Assembly: GCF_024652905.1 (NCBI RefSeq)
Contig: NZ_CP102428.1
Coordinates: forward strand, 1,004,501-1,068,500
Source of the DNA: Pseudomonas oryzihabitans
GTDB lineage: Bacteria; Pseudomonadota; Gammaproteobacteria; Pseudomonadales; Pseudomonadaceae
Direction: 5' to 3'
DNA: 64,000 bases
Below are positions 47,349 to 57,845 of this stretch, piece by piece (position 1 is the first letter of the stretch; the number at the start of each line of letters is the position of its first letter). The translations under genes and the position numbers were made by a program. The notes beneath the pieces are model-generated. The model made no database searches and was not told the DNA's origin. It was given only the letters and a program-made list of their open reading frames with translations.

Positions 47349-47413
47349 ATCGCGGCCGTAGGCCGCTCCTACAGGCCAATCGTCGGCTGTAGGAGCGGCC
47401 CATGGCCGCGATC
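47349..47413. repeat. REP doublet (REPIN), copy 2
   Basis: ATCGCGGCCGTAGGCCGCTC-CTACA and its inverse with a short loop, lying inside the operon between gtsA and gtsB. It is the same family as at 37165-37229. Such hairpins between a binding-protein gene and permease genes often protect the upstream mRNA (known from malE-malF); that role here is inference. Confidence 0.85.
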
Positions 47414-47460
47414 ATCCAACTGCCTGACGCCCAGATAATACCACCCCTGAGACCGCCTCC

Positions 47461-48378
47461 ATGGCTCTTACCGAAACTCTTCCCGCGACGGCGGTCAGCC
47501 GACGCCCAGACCGGCTGCAGCGCCTGCTGCCCAAGCTGGTGCTGGCGCCCACGGCCATCGCCATGGTCGTCTGCCTCTATGGCTACATGCTGTGGACGGC
47601 GGTGATCTCCTTTACCAATTCGCGTTTCCTGCCCAGCTACAATTTCGCCGGCTTCGCCCAGTACGCGCGGCTGCTGGAGAACGACCGCTGGCTGGTGGCC
47701 TGCAAGAACCTGGCGATCTTCGGCGGTCTGTTCATCCTGTTGAGCCTGGCCATCGGCGTCTTCTTCGCCATCCTGCTGGACCAGCGCATCCGCCGCGAAG
47801 GCTTCATCCGCACCATTTACCTCTATCCCATGGCGCTGTCGATGATCGTCACCGGCACCGCCTGGAAGTGGCTGCTCAACCCCGGAATGGGCCTGGACAA
47901 GCTCTTGCGCGACTGGGGCTGGGAAGGCTTTCGCTTCGACTGGCTGGTGGATCCCGACCGGGTCATCTACTGCCTGCTGATCGCCGCCCTCTGGCAGGCC
48001 TCGGGCTTCGTCATGGCCATGTTCCTCGCCGGCCTGCGCGGCGTGGATTCCTCGATCCTCAGAGCCGCCCAGGTCGACGGGGCAGGGCTGCCGACCATCT
48101 ACCTGCGCATCGTCCTGCCCAGCCTGCGGCCGGTGTTCTTCAGCGCGGTGATGATCCTCGCCCACATCGCCATCAAGAGCTTCGACCTGGTCATGGCCAT
48201 GACCGCGGGTGGTCCCGGCTACGCCTCGGACCTGCCGGCGGTGTTCATGTACCAGCACACCTTCACCCGCGGCCAGATGGGCCTGGGTTCGGCCAGTGCG
48301 GTGTTGATGCTCGGCGCGGTGTTGGCGGTGCTGGTGCCCTATCTCTACTCGGAATTGCGGAGCAAGCGAAATGGCTAA
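47461..48378 (+). CDS. gtsB: Glucose ABC transporter permease 1
   Basis: A 305-residue MalF-type permease with six helices. The EAA loop reads GVDSSILRAAQVDGAGLPTI, followed by IVLPSLRPVF, which docks on the ATPase. It is GltF in the older naming. Its end overlaps the start of gtsC. Confidence 0.92.
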   Translation: MALTETLPATAVSRRPDRLQRLLPKLVLAPTAIAMVVCLYGYMLWTAVISFTNSRFLPSYNFAGFAQYARLLENDRWLVACKNLAIFGGLFILLSLAIGVFFAILLDQRIRREGFIRTIYLYPMALSMIVTGTAWKWLLNPGMGLDKLLRDWGWEGFRFDWLVDPDRVIYCLLIAALWQASGFVMAMFLAGLRGVDSSILRAAQVDGAGLPTIYLRIVLPSLRPVFFSAVMILAHIAIKSFDLVMAMTAGGPGYASDLPAVFMYQHTFTRGQMGLGSASAVLMLGAVLAVLVPYLYSELRSKRNG

Positions 48379-49201
48379 GGCTCTGAATGTCAATCGCGTG
48401 GCCATCCACGCCACCCTGATCATCGCCTGCGCGGTCTATCTGGTGCCGCTGCTGGTGATGCTGCTGACCAGCTTCAAGACCCCGGATGATGTCCGCACCG
48501 GCAACCTGCTGAGCCTGCCCCTGGACTGGACGGTGATCGGCTGGCTCAAGGCCTGGGACGTGGTACACAGCTACTTCTGGAACTCCTTCCTAATCACCGT
48601 CCCCGCGGTGCTCATCTCCACCTTCATCGGCGCGCTCAACGGCTACGCCCTGTCGAAGTGGCAGTTCCGCGGCTCGAATCTGCTATTCAGCCTGCTGCTG
48701 TTCGGCTGCTTCATTCCCTTCCAGGTGATCCTGCTGCCGATGTCCTTCACCCTCGGCCAGCTGGGCTTGGCCAACACCACCGCCGGCCTGGTGCTGGTGC
48801 ACGTGATCTACGGCCTGGCCTTCACCACGCTGTTCTTCCGCAACTACTACGTGGGCATCCCCGATGCCCTGATCAAGGCGGCGCGGCTGGACGGGGCAGG
48901 CTTCTTCACCATCTTCTTCAAGATTCTGCTGCCGCTGTCCACGCCCATCGTGATGGTCAGCCTGATCTGGCAGTTCACCCAGGTGTGGAACGACTTCCTG
49001 TTCGGCGTGGTGTTCGCCAGCGGCTCGTCGCAGCCCATCACCGTGGCCCTGAACAACCTGGTCAACACCAGCACCGGCGCTAAGGAATACAACGTCGACA
49101 TGGCCGCCGCCATGATCGCCGCGTTGCCGACGCTGCTGGTCTACATCTTCGCTGGCAAGTATTTCGTCCGGGGCCTGACCTCGGGCGTGGTCAAAGGATA
49201 A
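48371..49201 (+). CDS. gtsC: Glucose ABC transporter permease 2
   Basis: A 276-residue MalG-type permease with six helices. The EAA loop reads IPDALIKAARLDGAGFFTIF followed by KILLPLSTPI. The ATG overlaps the end of gtsB by 8 bases. It is GltG in the older naming. Confidence 0.92.
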   Translation: MAKALNVNRVAIHATLIIACAVYLVPLLVMLLTSFKTPDDVRTGNLLSLPLDWTVIGWLKAWDVVHSYFWNSFLITVPAVLISTFIGALNGYALSKWQFRGSNLLFSLLLFGCFIPFQVILLPMSFTLGQLGLANTTAGLVLVHVIYGLAFTTLFFRNYYVGIPDALIKAARLDGAGFFTIFFKILLPLSTPIVMVSLIWQFTQVWNDFLFGVVFASGSSQPITVALNNLVNTSTGAKEYNVDMAAAMIAALPTLLVYIFAGKYFVRGLTSGVVKG

Positions 49202-49212
49202 GGAAGGCCACC

Positions 49213-50313
<1,101 letters not shown>

Positions 50314-50441
50314 ACAGAGTTCATGGCTGAAACGTTACAGCAGTGGTAAGGTCCGCCCGCCGCCGCGCCTGAGGTCGGGTTGCGGCCTTACCAAAGGCTC
50401 GGGATCGACTCCCGGCTGCCGTGACAGACAGGAGAACAAGA

Positions 50442-51347
50442 ATGGCACTACCCCGCGTTGTGGTCTTTGGCGAAGCCCTCACCGACATCGTCCAGGGTAA
50501 TCCTGGCGAATGGCGGGGTTATCCAGGCGGCGCCCCCTGGAACGTGGCGCGTGGCCTGGCCCGGCTGGGCGTGACAAGCGCCTTTGGTGGTGCCATCAGT
50601 CAGGATGGCCTGGGTGATGAGATCGCCTGGCAATCGGAAACCGCCGGTCTCGATACCCGCTTCCTCCAGCGCGTCGCCGCCGACCCGCTGGTGGCCATCG
50701 TGCCGTCCAGTCGTCCGCCGCGCTATTTCTTCGCTGGCGAAGCCGATCTCCAGTTCGACCCGGCGCTGCTGCCCGAAGGCTGGCTGGAGGCCGCCGAAGT
50801 CTGCCATTTCAGCTGCATCAGCCTGGCCCGCTATCCGCTGGCCGATACCCTGCTGAACCTGGCGCGCCAGGCCAAGGCCGCTGGCAAGCGCCTGAGCTAC
50901 GATCCCAACTGGCGCAACCTGATGGACGATCGCTATCGCCAGCAGACCTTTCCCGAACTGGTGCGCCTGGCCGACGACATCAAGCTGTCCGACGAAGACA
51001 TCCGCCAGATCTATCCGGGCCTGGACGAGCGCGCCGCGCTGGACGAATTGCGCGCCCTCAATCCACAGGCCCGCATTCTCTTCACCCGTGGCGAGCACGG
51101 CCTGGTGCTCTATACCCCGGACGGCGAATGGCAGCAGCCCGCCATCGCCGTGGATGTCGTCGATACCGTGGGCGCCGGCGATGCCTCCATGGCCGGCTGG
51201 CTGGCCTCGGGCCTGCTGGGCCTGACCGACCTGCAGCAGCGCCTGAGATTCGCCGCGGCCAGTGCCTCGGTGTCCTGCCGCCATGCCGGCGCCTATGCGC
51301 CGACCCGTGCCGATGTCGAAGCCCTGCTGCAGGTGAGCCCTCACTAG
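50442..51347 (+). CDS. PfkB-family sugar kinase (fructokinase-like)
   Basis: A 301-residue ribokinase-family kinase. VVFGEALTDIVQ and YPGGAPWNVARGLARLG form the sugar site; DTVGAGDASMAGWL holds the anion hole and catalytic Asp. The ATG at 50442 is 8 bases after AGGAG; a GTG at 50421 is less likely. Next to an AGE-family isomerase, it probably phosphorylates fructose (inference). This gene and the next are extra relative to the P. aeruginosa glt cluster. Confidence 0.85.
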   Translation: MALPRVVVFGEALTDIVQGNPGEWRGYPGGAPWNVARGLARLGVTSAFGGAISQDGLGDEIAWQSETAGLDTRFLQRVAADPLVAIVPSSRPPRYFFAGEADLQFDPALLPEGWLEAAEVCHFSCISLARYPLADTLLNLARQAKAAGKRLSYDPNWRNLMDDRYRQQTFPELVRLADDIKLSDEDIRQIYPGLDERAALDELRALNPQARILFTRGEHGLVLYTPDGEWQQPAIAVDVVDTVGAGDASMAGWLASGLLGLTDLQQRLRFAAASASVSCRHAGAYAPTRADVEALLQVSPH

Positions 51348-51387
51348 ACCGCTTTCCCACAACAACAATAGCCGCCAAGGAAACCCG

Positions 51388-52599
51388 ATGGACTTCCCCG
51401 ATTTTCGTCGTCGCGACACCCTGCTGGAACACGTCCGCCACACCCTGGCGTTCTACCATCCCCGCTGTGTCGATCCCCAAGGCGGCTTCTATCACTTCTT
51501 CAAGGATGACGGCACGGTCTACGATCGCCAGACCCGCCATCTGGTCTCCAGCACCCGCTTCGTCTTCGATTTCGCCATGGCCTACCGGCACTATGGCGAT
51601 CCGGCCTTTCTGGAAGCGACCCGCCACGGCCTGAGATACCTGCGCGAGCGGCATCGCCAGGCCAACGGCGGCTATGCCTGGTTGCTCGACGGCGACACCG
51701 TGGTGGATGGCACCAATCACTGCTATGGCCTGGCCTTCGTGGTGCTGGCCTACGCCCACGGCCTGCAGGCGGGCATCCAGGAAGCGCGCAACTGGCTGAG
51801 CGAAGCCTGGGAATCCCTGGAAACCCACTTCTGGCGTGAAGCCGATGGCCTCTATGTCGACGAGATCAGCGCCGACTGGCAGACCGTGGCGCCGTATCGC
51901 GGCCAGAACGCCAACATGCACGCCTGCGAAGCCCTGCTGGCCGCCTTCGAAGCCAGCGGCGAGACGCGCTACCTGGACCGCGCCGAGACCCTGGCCCGCA
52001 ACATGACCCAGCGCCAGGCGGCCTTGACCCAAGGGCAGGGCGGGGTGGCCGACGAGGTCCCCGGTGGCCTGGTCTGGGAGCACTACCACAGCGACTGGTC
52101 CATCGACTGGGACTACAACCGCGACGATCCGGCCAACCTGTTCCGGCCCTGGGGTTTCCAGCCGGGGCACCAGATCGAATGGGCCAAGCTGCTGCTGATC
52201 CTCGAACGCCATCGCTCCCAGTCCTGGCTGCTTCCGCGCGCCCAGGCGCTGTTCGATATCTCCTGGCGCCTGAGCTGGGACGGCGAGCACGGCGGCCTCT
52301 ATTACGGCTTCGCCCCGGACGGCTCACCCTGCGATCCGGACAAGTATTTCTGGGTGCAGGCCGAGGCCCTGGCCGCCGCGGCGCTGCTGGCCGAGCGCAG
52401 TGGCGAGGCCCGCTATTGGGAACACTATGAGGCGCTCTGGCGCTACAGCTGGAAGCATTTCATCGATCACGAGCACGGCGCGTGGTGGCGCCTGCTCGAC
52501 CGTCGGAACCACAAGTACTCCGACGACAAGAGTCCGGCCGGCAAGGTCGACTACCACACCATGGGTGCCTGTTACGAAGTCCTCAACGTCCTGCCGTAA
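51388..52599 (+). CDS. AGE-family epimerase/isomerase (mannose isomerase-like)
   Basis: A 403-residue (alpha/alpha)6-barrel enzyme of the N-acylglucosamine 2-epimerase family. Conserved histidines lie in YGLAFVVLAYAHG, NANMHACEALLAAFEASG, PGHQIEWAKLLLILERH and DYHTMGACYEVL. Members include mannose isomerases (mannose to fructose) and YihS-type enzymes. With a fructokinase-like gene upstream and a glucose/mannose transporter, mannose isomerase is the best guess. Its TAA shares a base with the following structured repeat. Confidence 0.82.
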   Translation: MDFPDFRRRDTLLEHVRHTLAFYHPRCVDPQGGFYHFFKDDGTVYDRQTRHLVSSTRFVFDFAMAYRHYGDPAFLEATRHGLRYLRERHRQANGGYAWLLDGDTVVDGTNHCYGLAFVVLAYAHGLQAGIQEARNWLSEAWESLETHFWREADGLYVDEISADWQTVAPYRGQNANMHACEALLAAFEASGETRYLDRAETLARNMTQRQAALTQGQGGVADEVPGGLVWEHYHSDWSIDWDYNRDDPANLFRPWGFQPGHQIEWAKLLLILERHRSQSWLLPRAQALFDISWRLSWDGEHGGLYYGFAPDGSPCDPDKYFWVQAEALAAAALLAERSGEARYWEHYEALWRYSWKHFIDHEHGAWWRLLDRRNHKYSDDKSPAGKVDYHTMGACYEVLNVLP

Positions 52600-52740
52600 G
52601 AAGCTGTACACGATCTCGCGAGCTAGAGCCAAACCAGACGAAAAGGCCTGAGAAAGCGCAGTTTACGAGTGGTAAATGAGCATTTCGAAGGCCTTTTCAA
52701 CGCCGTTTGGCCGACGCGCAGCAGATCGTTTAAAGCTTCT
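52599..52740 (-). repeat. Long structured palindromic repeat, copy 2
   Basis: A 142-base element, inverse to the copy at 43492-43649. The outer stem AGAAGCT...GATC pairs with GATC...AGCTTCT at 15 of 17 positions. The inner stem GAAAAGGCCT/AGGCCTTTTC (52640-52649 with 52689-52698) replaces AAAAATGGCT/AGCCATTTTT of copy 1. Conserved single-stranded or loop parts include GCTCATTTACCA and TTTGGCTCTAGCTCGCGA. Confidence 0.85.
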
Positions 52741-52804
52741 AAGTATTAGAGACGCGGGTTTCGGGCCCTGGGTGTCATCACTTCAATAAAAAGGGATCTC
52801 AGTA

Positions 52805-54205
52805 ATGAACAAGCAAAACCACAAGAATCGTCCGGGGCGCGCACTGCCCCTGGTATCGCTGCTGGCCCTGGCGGTCGCCGCGGGTGCCCAGGCGGCGCCC
52901 CAGTCCAATCCGGGCGGCAACTTCAGTGGCGTCAACAATACCGAGGCCGCCTTCGAGCCGCTGGGCAACACCATGACCGGTGACTGGGGTGGCGTGCGCA
53001 AGGACCTGCGCGACAAGGGCTGGGACATCAAGCTCGAATACGTGGGCGAGGGCGCGACCAACTTGCGTGGCGGCTACGACGACGATCGCACCGGGCGCTG
53101 GAGCTCGCAGTACATGTTTGGCCTGTGGGGCGACATGAACAAGATCGCCGGTTGGGAAAACTCGGTGTTCAAGCTGGCCATCACCTCCCGTGACGGCCGC
53201 AACCTCACCGACGACCGCATCACCGATCCGCGCGTCGGCGGCTACTCCTCGGTGCAGGAAGTTTATGGCCGTGGCCAGACCTGGCGTCTGACCCAGCTGT
53301 GGCTGTCCAAGGGCTTCTTCGACGGTCGCCTGGATATCAAGGCCGGTCGCTTCGGCGAAGGCGAGGACTTCAACTCCTTCGAGTGCGACTTCCAGAACCT
53401 GGCGTTCTGCGGTTCCCAGGTCGGTAACTGGGAAGGCATCTGGTACAACTGGCCGGTCAGTCAGTGGGCCCTGCGCGTCAAGTACAGCCTGACCCCCGAG
53501 TTGTTCGTCCAAGTTGGGGCCTACGAGCAGAATCCGTCGCTGCTGGAAACCGGCAACGGCTTCAAGCTCAACAGCAGCGGCACCAAGGGTGCGGTCCTGC
53601 CGGTGGAAATGGTCTGGTCGCCCAAGGTCAACGGTCTGCCGGGCGAATACCGCGTCGGCTACTACTACAGCACTGCCGATGCCAACGACGTCTACGAAGA
53701 CGTCAACGGCAACTCCGCGGCCCTCACCGGGCTGGACTACAAGGAACACTCCAGCAAGCACGGCTACTGGGTCGTGGCCCGTCAGCAGATCACCGCGCAC
53801 AACGATGACCCGAGCCGTGGCCTGTCGGTATTCGCCAACTTCACCGCCCACGCCAAGGACGTCAACAAGGTCAGCAACTACGTGCAGGCCGGCCTGGTCT
53901 ACAAGGGCCCCTTCGACGGTCGTCCCAAGGATGACATCGGCTTCGGCATCGCGCGCATCAGCACCAATAGCGACTTCCGCGACAACCAGCGCGCCCTCAA
54001 CCAGGCCGCCGGTGCCACCGACTACAACGATCCGGCCTTCACGCCGCTGCAGCACAACGAGTACGACGCCGAGATCTACTACGGCGTGCACGTGACCAAC
54101 TGGCTGACCGTGCGCCCCAACCTCCAGTACATCAAGAGCCCGGGCGGCGTGCGTGAAGTCGACAATGCAGTGGTCGGTGGCCTGAAGGTTCAAGCGGTTT
54201 TCTAA
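52805..54205 (+). CDS. oprB: Carbohydrate-selective porin OprB
   Basis: A 466-residue outer-membrane porin with a signal peptide (residues 1-35, ending GAQAA). The mature barrel opens with FEPLGNTMTGDWGGVRKDLR, the OprB hallmark, and ends in the aromatic VQAVF typical of outer-membrane barrels. It admits glucose and other sugars and is normally controlled by GltR/GtrS. A strong terminator follows. Confidence 0.94.
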   Translation: MNKQNHKNRPGRALPLVSLLALAVAAGAQAAPQSNPGGNFSGVNNTEAAFEPLGNTMTGDWGGVRKDLRDKGWDIKLEYVGEGATNLRGGYDDDRTGRWSSQYMFGLWGDMNKIAGWENSVFKLAITSRDGRNLTDDRITDPRVGGYSSVQEVYGRGQTWRLTQLWLSKGFFDGRLDIKAGRFGEGEDFNSFECDFQNLAFCGSQVGNWEGIWYNWPVSQWALRVKYSLTPELFVQVGAYEQNPSLLETGNGFKLNSSGTKGAVLPVEMVWSPKVNGLPGEYRVGYYYSTADANDVYEDVNGNSAALTGLDYKEHSSKHGYWVVARQQITAHNDDPSRGLSVFANFTAHAKDVNKVSNYVQAGLVYKGPFDGRPKDDIGFGIARISTNSDFRDNQRALNQAAGATDYNDPAFTPLQHNEYDAEIYYGVHVTNWLTVRPNLQYIKSPGGVREVDNAVVGGLKVQAVF

Positions 54206-54249
54206 ATCGCCCCCATAGTCCGCCATCCTGCCCGATGGCGCTGGACAGG

Positions 54250-54281
54250 GCCCTGCAGTGGTTATACTGCAGGGCCTTTTT
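54250..54281 (+). terminator. Intrinsic terminator of oprB
   Basis: A 10-pair stem GCCCTGCAGT/ACTGCAGGGC with a 6-base loop and then CTTTTT, 45 bases after the oprB stop. Confidence 0.9.
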
Positions 54282-54297
54282 CATTTCCGAGGTTGCC

Positions 54298-54471
54298 GTG
54301 GGTAAGGTCGAAAGTCCCTGCATCAGCCAGTGCAAGATCAAAGACGACGTCTGCCAGGGATGTGGCCGCAAACGCTCAGAGATCAAGGGATGGAAAGAGC
54401 TGAAGGACCGCGAGCGCAAGGAAGTCATCGACAAGTCGAAGAAGCGCCTGAAGAAACTCAAGAAGGGCTGA
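54298..54471 (+). CDS. DUF1289 small protein
   Basis: A 57-residue protein starting with GTG. The motif SPCISQCKIKDDVCQGCGRK is the DUF1289 cysteine signature, suggesting a bound metal, and a Lys-rich tail follows (KSKKRLKKLKKG). The function is unknown. The frame is open upstream to 54235, but that part is the oprB terminator; GAGG lies just before the GTG at 54298. Confidence 0.85.
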   Translation: MGKVESPCISQCKIKDDVCQGCGRKRSEIKGWKELKDRERKEVIDKSKKRLKKLKKG

Positions 54472-54489
54472 TGCGTTCCTGGCGGCACC

Positions 54490-54582
54490 GTAGGTTGGGT
54501 TGAGCGCAGCGAAGCCCAACGTTGCCCAGGCTGCTCCGCGTTGTTGGGCTTCGACGATAACACCGTCTCAGCCCAACCTACG
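54490..54582. repeat. Inverted doublet of the GTTGGGCTTCG repeat family, copy 2
   Basis: GTAGGTTGGGTTGAGCGCAG-CGAAGCCCAAC (54490-54520) faces GTTGGGCTTCG...CTCAGCCCAACCTAC (54543-54582). The doublet order is opposite to that at 39387-39486. Confidence 0.75.
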
Positions 54583-54587
54583 GCGCT

Positions 54588-54653
54588 GATCGCGGCCATA
54601 GGCCGCTCCTGCAGGTTAGCTTCGTACTTGTAGGAGCGGCCCATGGCCGCGAT
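54588..54653. repeat. REP doublet (REPIN), copy 3
   Basis: GATCGCGGCCATAGGCCGCT-CCTGCA with its inverse copy, directly after the GTTGGGCTTCG doublet, so two repeat families sit side by side here. Confidence 0.85.
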
Positions 54654-54702
54654 TGCCAATGCCGGAAACGCATGCCTAATCAATAGGTATACGCTGAACG
54701 CG

Positions 54703-55578
54703 TTACTTCCCTTCCACCTCATCCAGCAATCCCATGAACGCCTGCGCCGCATTCGAATGGGTGCGCTCGGTATGCAGGATGTACCCCAGGCGTCGCTCCA
54801 GCTGTATCCCCGGCAGCGGCAGCCGGCGTACCTGGTCGTCCAGCAGGGTCCGCGGCAGGACGCTCCAGGCCAGGCCGATGGACACCAGCATCTTGATCGT
54901 CTCCAGGTAATTGGTGCTCATGGCGATATTGGGTGTCAGACCCTGGGCATCGAAGAGCCCATGGACGATCAGCCGGGTAAAGGTGTTGCCACCGGGAAAC
55001 ACCGCTGGATGCCGTGCCACGTCGGCCAGGGTGACCCGGTCCTGGTTGGCCAGCGCATGTTCGGGCGCCGCCACGAAATCCAGGGGATCGCGCCACACCG
55101 GCACCGCCTTGATCGGGGCCGCGGTCTGGGGCGCCAGGGTGATGATCGCCAGCTCCACCCGCCCATGCAGGATCTCGTCGTAGGCGGCTTCCGAATCGAG
55201 AAAGCGGATGTCCAGCGCCACCTCGGGATATTCCCGGGTAAAGCGCCTGAGGATCGGCGGCAGCCGGTGCAGGCCGATGTGGTGACTGGTCGCCAGCGTC
55301 AGTCGGCCGCCGATGGCACCATTGAGATTGGTCAGGGCGCGCCGGGTGTCATCGATCACGCCGAGAATCTGATAGGCGCGGGGGAGCAGGGCACGTCCGG
55401 CCTCGGTCAGGCTGACCTCGCGCCCAATGCGGTCGAACAGCCGCAGCCCCAGCTGCAGCTCCAGTGCGGCGATGCGCTTGCTGATCGCGGGCTGGGTCAG
55501 GTGCAGGCGCTCGCCAGCGTCGGAAAAGCCGCCGGTTTCGGCCACGGCGACAAAGGCATTGAGGTTGGCGAGGTCCAA
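54703..55578 (-). CDS. LysR-family regulator, divergent from leuC
   Basis: A 291-residue LysR-type regulator. The helix-turn-helix lies near the start (NLNAFVAVAETGGFSDAGER, then LTQPAISKRIAALE). It is next to leuC as in other Pseudomonas. I prefer the TTG start at 55578 because AGGA lies about 9 bases before it and it gives the usual LDLANLNAF opening; an ATG at 55632 adds 18 residues. Control of leucine genes is possible but not shown. Confidence 0.83.
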   Translation of the reverse strand: MDLANLNAFVAVAETGGFSDAGERLHLTQPAISKRIAALELQLGLRLFDRIGREVSLTEAGRALLPRAYQILGVIDDTRRALTNLNGAIGGRLTLATSHHIGLHRLPPILRRFTREYPEVALDIRFLDSEAAYDEILHGRVELAIITLAPQTAAPIKAVPVWRDPLDFVAAPEHALANQDRVTLADVARHPAVFPGGNTFTRLIVHGLFDAQGLTPNIAMSTNYLETIKMLVSIGLAWSVLPRTLLDDQVRRLPLPGIQLERRLGYILHTERTHSNAAQAFMGLLDEVEGK

Positions 55579-55719
55579 GACGTCGAATTCCTGTTGGTTA
55601 TGCGCTTCATGAAAAAGATGAATTTGTTTCATGCGAGCCTAGCGCGGTATCTTTGACCCCACAAGCACCAAGGGCATGCAAAGGCCCGTGCCGTTCCACG
55701 CCTGATGAGGAATCCACCC

Positions 55720-57144
55720 ATGGCTGGCAAGACGCTCTACGACAAACTCTGGGATATGCATCTGGTCAAGCAGCGCGACGACGGTTCCGCGCTGCTCTAC
55801 ATCGACCGCCACATCATCCACGAAGTGACCTCGCCCCAGGCCTTCGAAGGCCTGCGTCTGGCCGGCCGCAAACCCTGGCGCCTCGACGCCAACCTCGCGA
55901 CCCTCGACCACAACGTGCCCACCACCCCGGATCGCAAGGAAGGCCTCGACTCCATCAAGGACGAGACCTCGCGCATCCAGGTCCGCACCCTGGACGAGAA
56001 CTGCGACGACTTCGGCATCACCCAGTTCAAGATGAACGATGTCCGCCAGGGCATCGTTCACGTCATCGGCCCGGAGCAGGGCGCCGTGCTGCCCGGCATG
56101 ACCGTGGTCTGCGGTGACTCCCACACCTCCACCAACGGCGCCTTCGCCGCTCTGGCCCATGGCATCGGCACCTCCGAGGTCGAGCACGTGCTCGCCACCC
56201 AGTGCCTGGTGGCCAAGAAGATGAAGAACATGTTGGTGAAGGTGGAAGGCGACTTGCCCTTCGGCGTGACCGCCAAGGACATCGTTCTCGCCATCATCGG
56301 CAAGATCGGCACCGCCGGCGGTAACGGCCATGCCATCGAATTCGCCGGCAGCGCCATTCGCGCCCTGTCCATGGAAGGCCGCATGACCATCTGCAACATG
56401 TCCATCGAGGCCGGTGCCCGGGTGGGCATGGTGGCGGTGGACCAGACCACCATCGACTACGTCGAGGGTCGTCCCTTCGCGCCCACCGGCGCCGTCTGGG
56501 AGGCCGCCGTGGCCGAGTGGCGTGGCCTGGTATCCGATGCCGATGCCCACTTCGATACCGTGGTCGAGCTCGACGCCGCCCAGATCAAGCCGCAGGTCAG
56601 CTGGGGCACCTCGCCCGAGATGGTCCTGGCCGTCGACCAGAAGGTACCGGATCCGACCCGCGAAGCCGATCCGGTCAAGCGCGGTTCCATCGAACGCGCC
56701 CTTAAATACATGGGCCTCAAGGCCAACCAGCCGATCACCGACATCGTGCTCGATCGCGTCTTCATCGGCTCCTGCACCAACTCTCGCATCGAAGACCTGC
56801 GCGCCGCCGCCGCCGTGGCCAAGGGCCGCAAGGTCGCGGCGACCCTCAAGCAGGCACTGGTGGTGCCGGGCTCCGGTCTGGTCAAGGCCCAGGCCGAGCG
56901 CGAAGGCCTGGACAAGGTGTTCATCGAAGCCGGCTTCGAGTGGCGCGAGCCGGGTTGCTCCATGTGCCTGGCGATGAACGCCGACCGCCTGGAGAGTGGC
57001 GAGCACTGCGCCTCCACCTCCAACCGCAACTTCGAAGGCCGGCAAGGCGCCGGTGGCCGTACCCACCTGGTGAGCCCGGCGATGGCCGCCGCTGCCGCCA
57101 TCGCCGGTCGTTTCGTCGACGTCCGCGACTTCGCCACCGCCTGA
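55720..57144 (+). CDS. leuC: 3-isopropylmalate dehydratase, large subunit
   Basis: A 474-residue aconitase-family large subunit. The [4Fe-4S] ligands are C352 in IGSCTNSR and C413 and C416 in GCSMCLAMN. With LeuD it isomerises 2-isopropylmalate to 3-isopropylmalate in leucine synthesis. The ATG at 55720 follows GAGGAA. It heads leuC-leuD-methyltransferase-leuB. Confidence 0.96.
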   Translation: MAGKTLYDKLWDMHLVKQRDDGSALLYIDRHIIHEVTSPQAFEGLRLAGRKPWRLDANLATLDHNVPTTPDRKEGLDSIKDETSRIQVRTLDENCDDFGITQFKMNDVRQGIVHVIGPEQGAVLPGMTVVCGDSHTSTNGAFAALAHGIGTSEVEHVLATQCLVAKKMKNMLVKVEGDLPFGVTAKDIVLAIIGKIGTAGGNGHAIEFAGSAIRALSMEGRMTICNMSIEAGARVGMVAVDQTTIDYVEGRPFAPTGAVWEAAVAEWRGLVSDADAHFDTVVELDAAQIKPQVSWGTSPEMVLAVDQKVPDPTREADPVKRGSIERALKYMGLKANQPITDIVLDRVFIGSCTNSRIEDLRAAAAVAKGRKVAATLKQALVVPGSGLVKAQAEREGLDKVFIEAGFEWREPGCSMCLAMNADRLESGEHCASTSNRNFEGRQGAGGRTHLVSPAMAAAAAIAGRFVDVRDFATA

Positions 57145-57155
57145 GGAGCCTGACC

Positions 57156-57800
57156 ATGCAAGCCTTTACCCAGCACACCGGTTTGGTCGCCCCCCTGGAT
57201 CGCGCCAACGTCGATACCGACCAGATCATTCCCAAGCAATTCTTGAAGTCGATCAAGCGCACCGGCTTCGGCCCGAACCTGTTCGACGAGTGGCGCTACC
57301 TGGACGTCGGCCAGCCCGGCCAGGACAACAGCAAGCGCCCGCTCAACCCCGAGTTCGTGCTCAATCAGCCGCGCTATGCCGGCGCCAGCATCCTCCTGGC
57401 CCGGGAAAACTTCGGTTGCGGTTCCAGCCGCGAACACGCGCCCTGGGCGCTGGATGGCTACGGCTTCCGTTCGGTGATCGCGCCCAGCTTCGCTGACATC
57501 TTCTTCAACAACAGCTTCAAGAACGGCCTCTTGCCGATCATCCTCAGCGATGCCGACGTCGACGAGCTGTTCCGCCAGGTCGAAGCCAGCGAGGGCTACC
57601 AATTGGTGGTCGATCTCGAGAGCCAGACCGTGCGCCGTCCCGATGGCGTGGCGCTGTCCTTCGAGATCGATGCCTTTCGCAAGCACTGCCTGCTCAACGG
57701 CCTGGACGACATTGGCCTGACCCTGCAGGATGCCGACGCCATCGGGAGTTTCGAAGCCCGCTATCGCCAGAGCAGTCCCTGGATGTTCCCCAGCGCCTGA
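57156..57800 (+). CDS. leuD: 3-isopropylmalate dehydratase, small subunit
   Basis: A 214-residue swivel-domain subunit. The motifs [14 protein letters not shown] and [15 protein letters not shown] are those of LeuD. It follows leuC by 11 bases with GAGGAGCC before the ATG. Length is normal. Confidence 0.96.
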   Translation: MQAFTQHTGLVAPLDRANVDTDQIIPKQFLKSIKRTGFGPNLFDEWRYLDVGQPGQDNSKRPLNPEFVLNQPRYAGASILLARENFGCGSSREHAPWALDGYGFRSVIAPSFADIFFNNSFKNGLLPIILSDADVDELFRQVEASEGYQLVVDLESQTVRRPDGVALSFEIDAFRKHCLLNGLDDIGLTLQDADAIGSFEARYRQSSPWMFPSA

Positions 57801-57845
57801 ACCCCGTCGCCGGCCCTCAAGGTCGGCGCTCTTTCCGGAGGCTCC

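Noticed and set aside
54132-54752. A minus-strand frame across the end of oprB and the repeats
   Set aside because: Its product is a translation of the two palindromic repeat families (for example RWASLRSTQPTV), not a gene.
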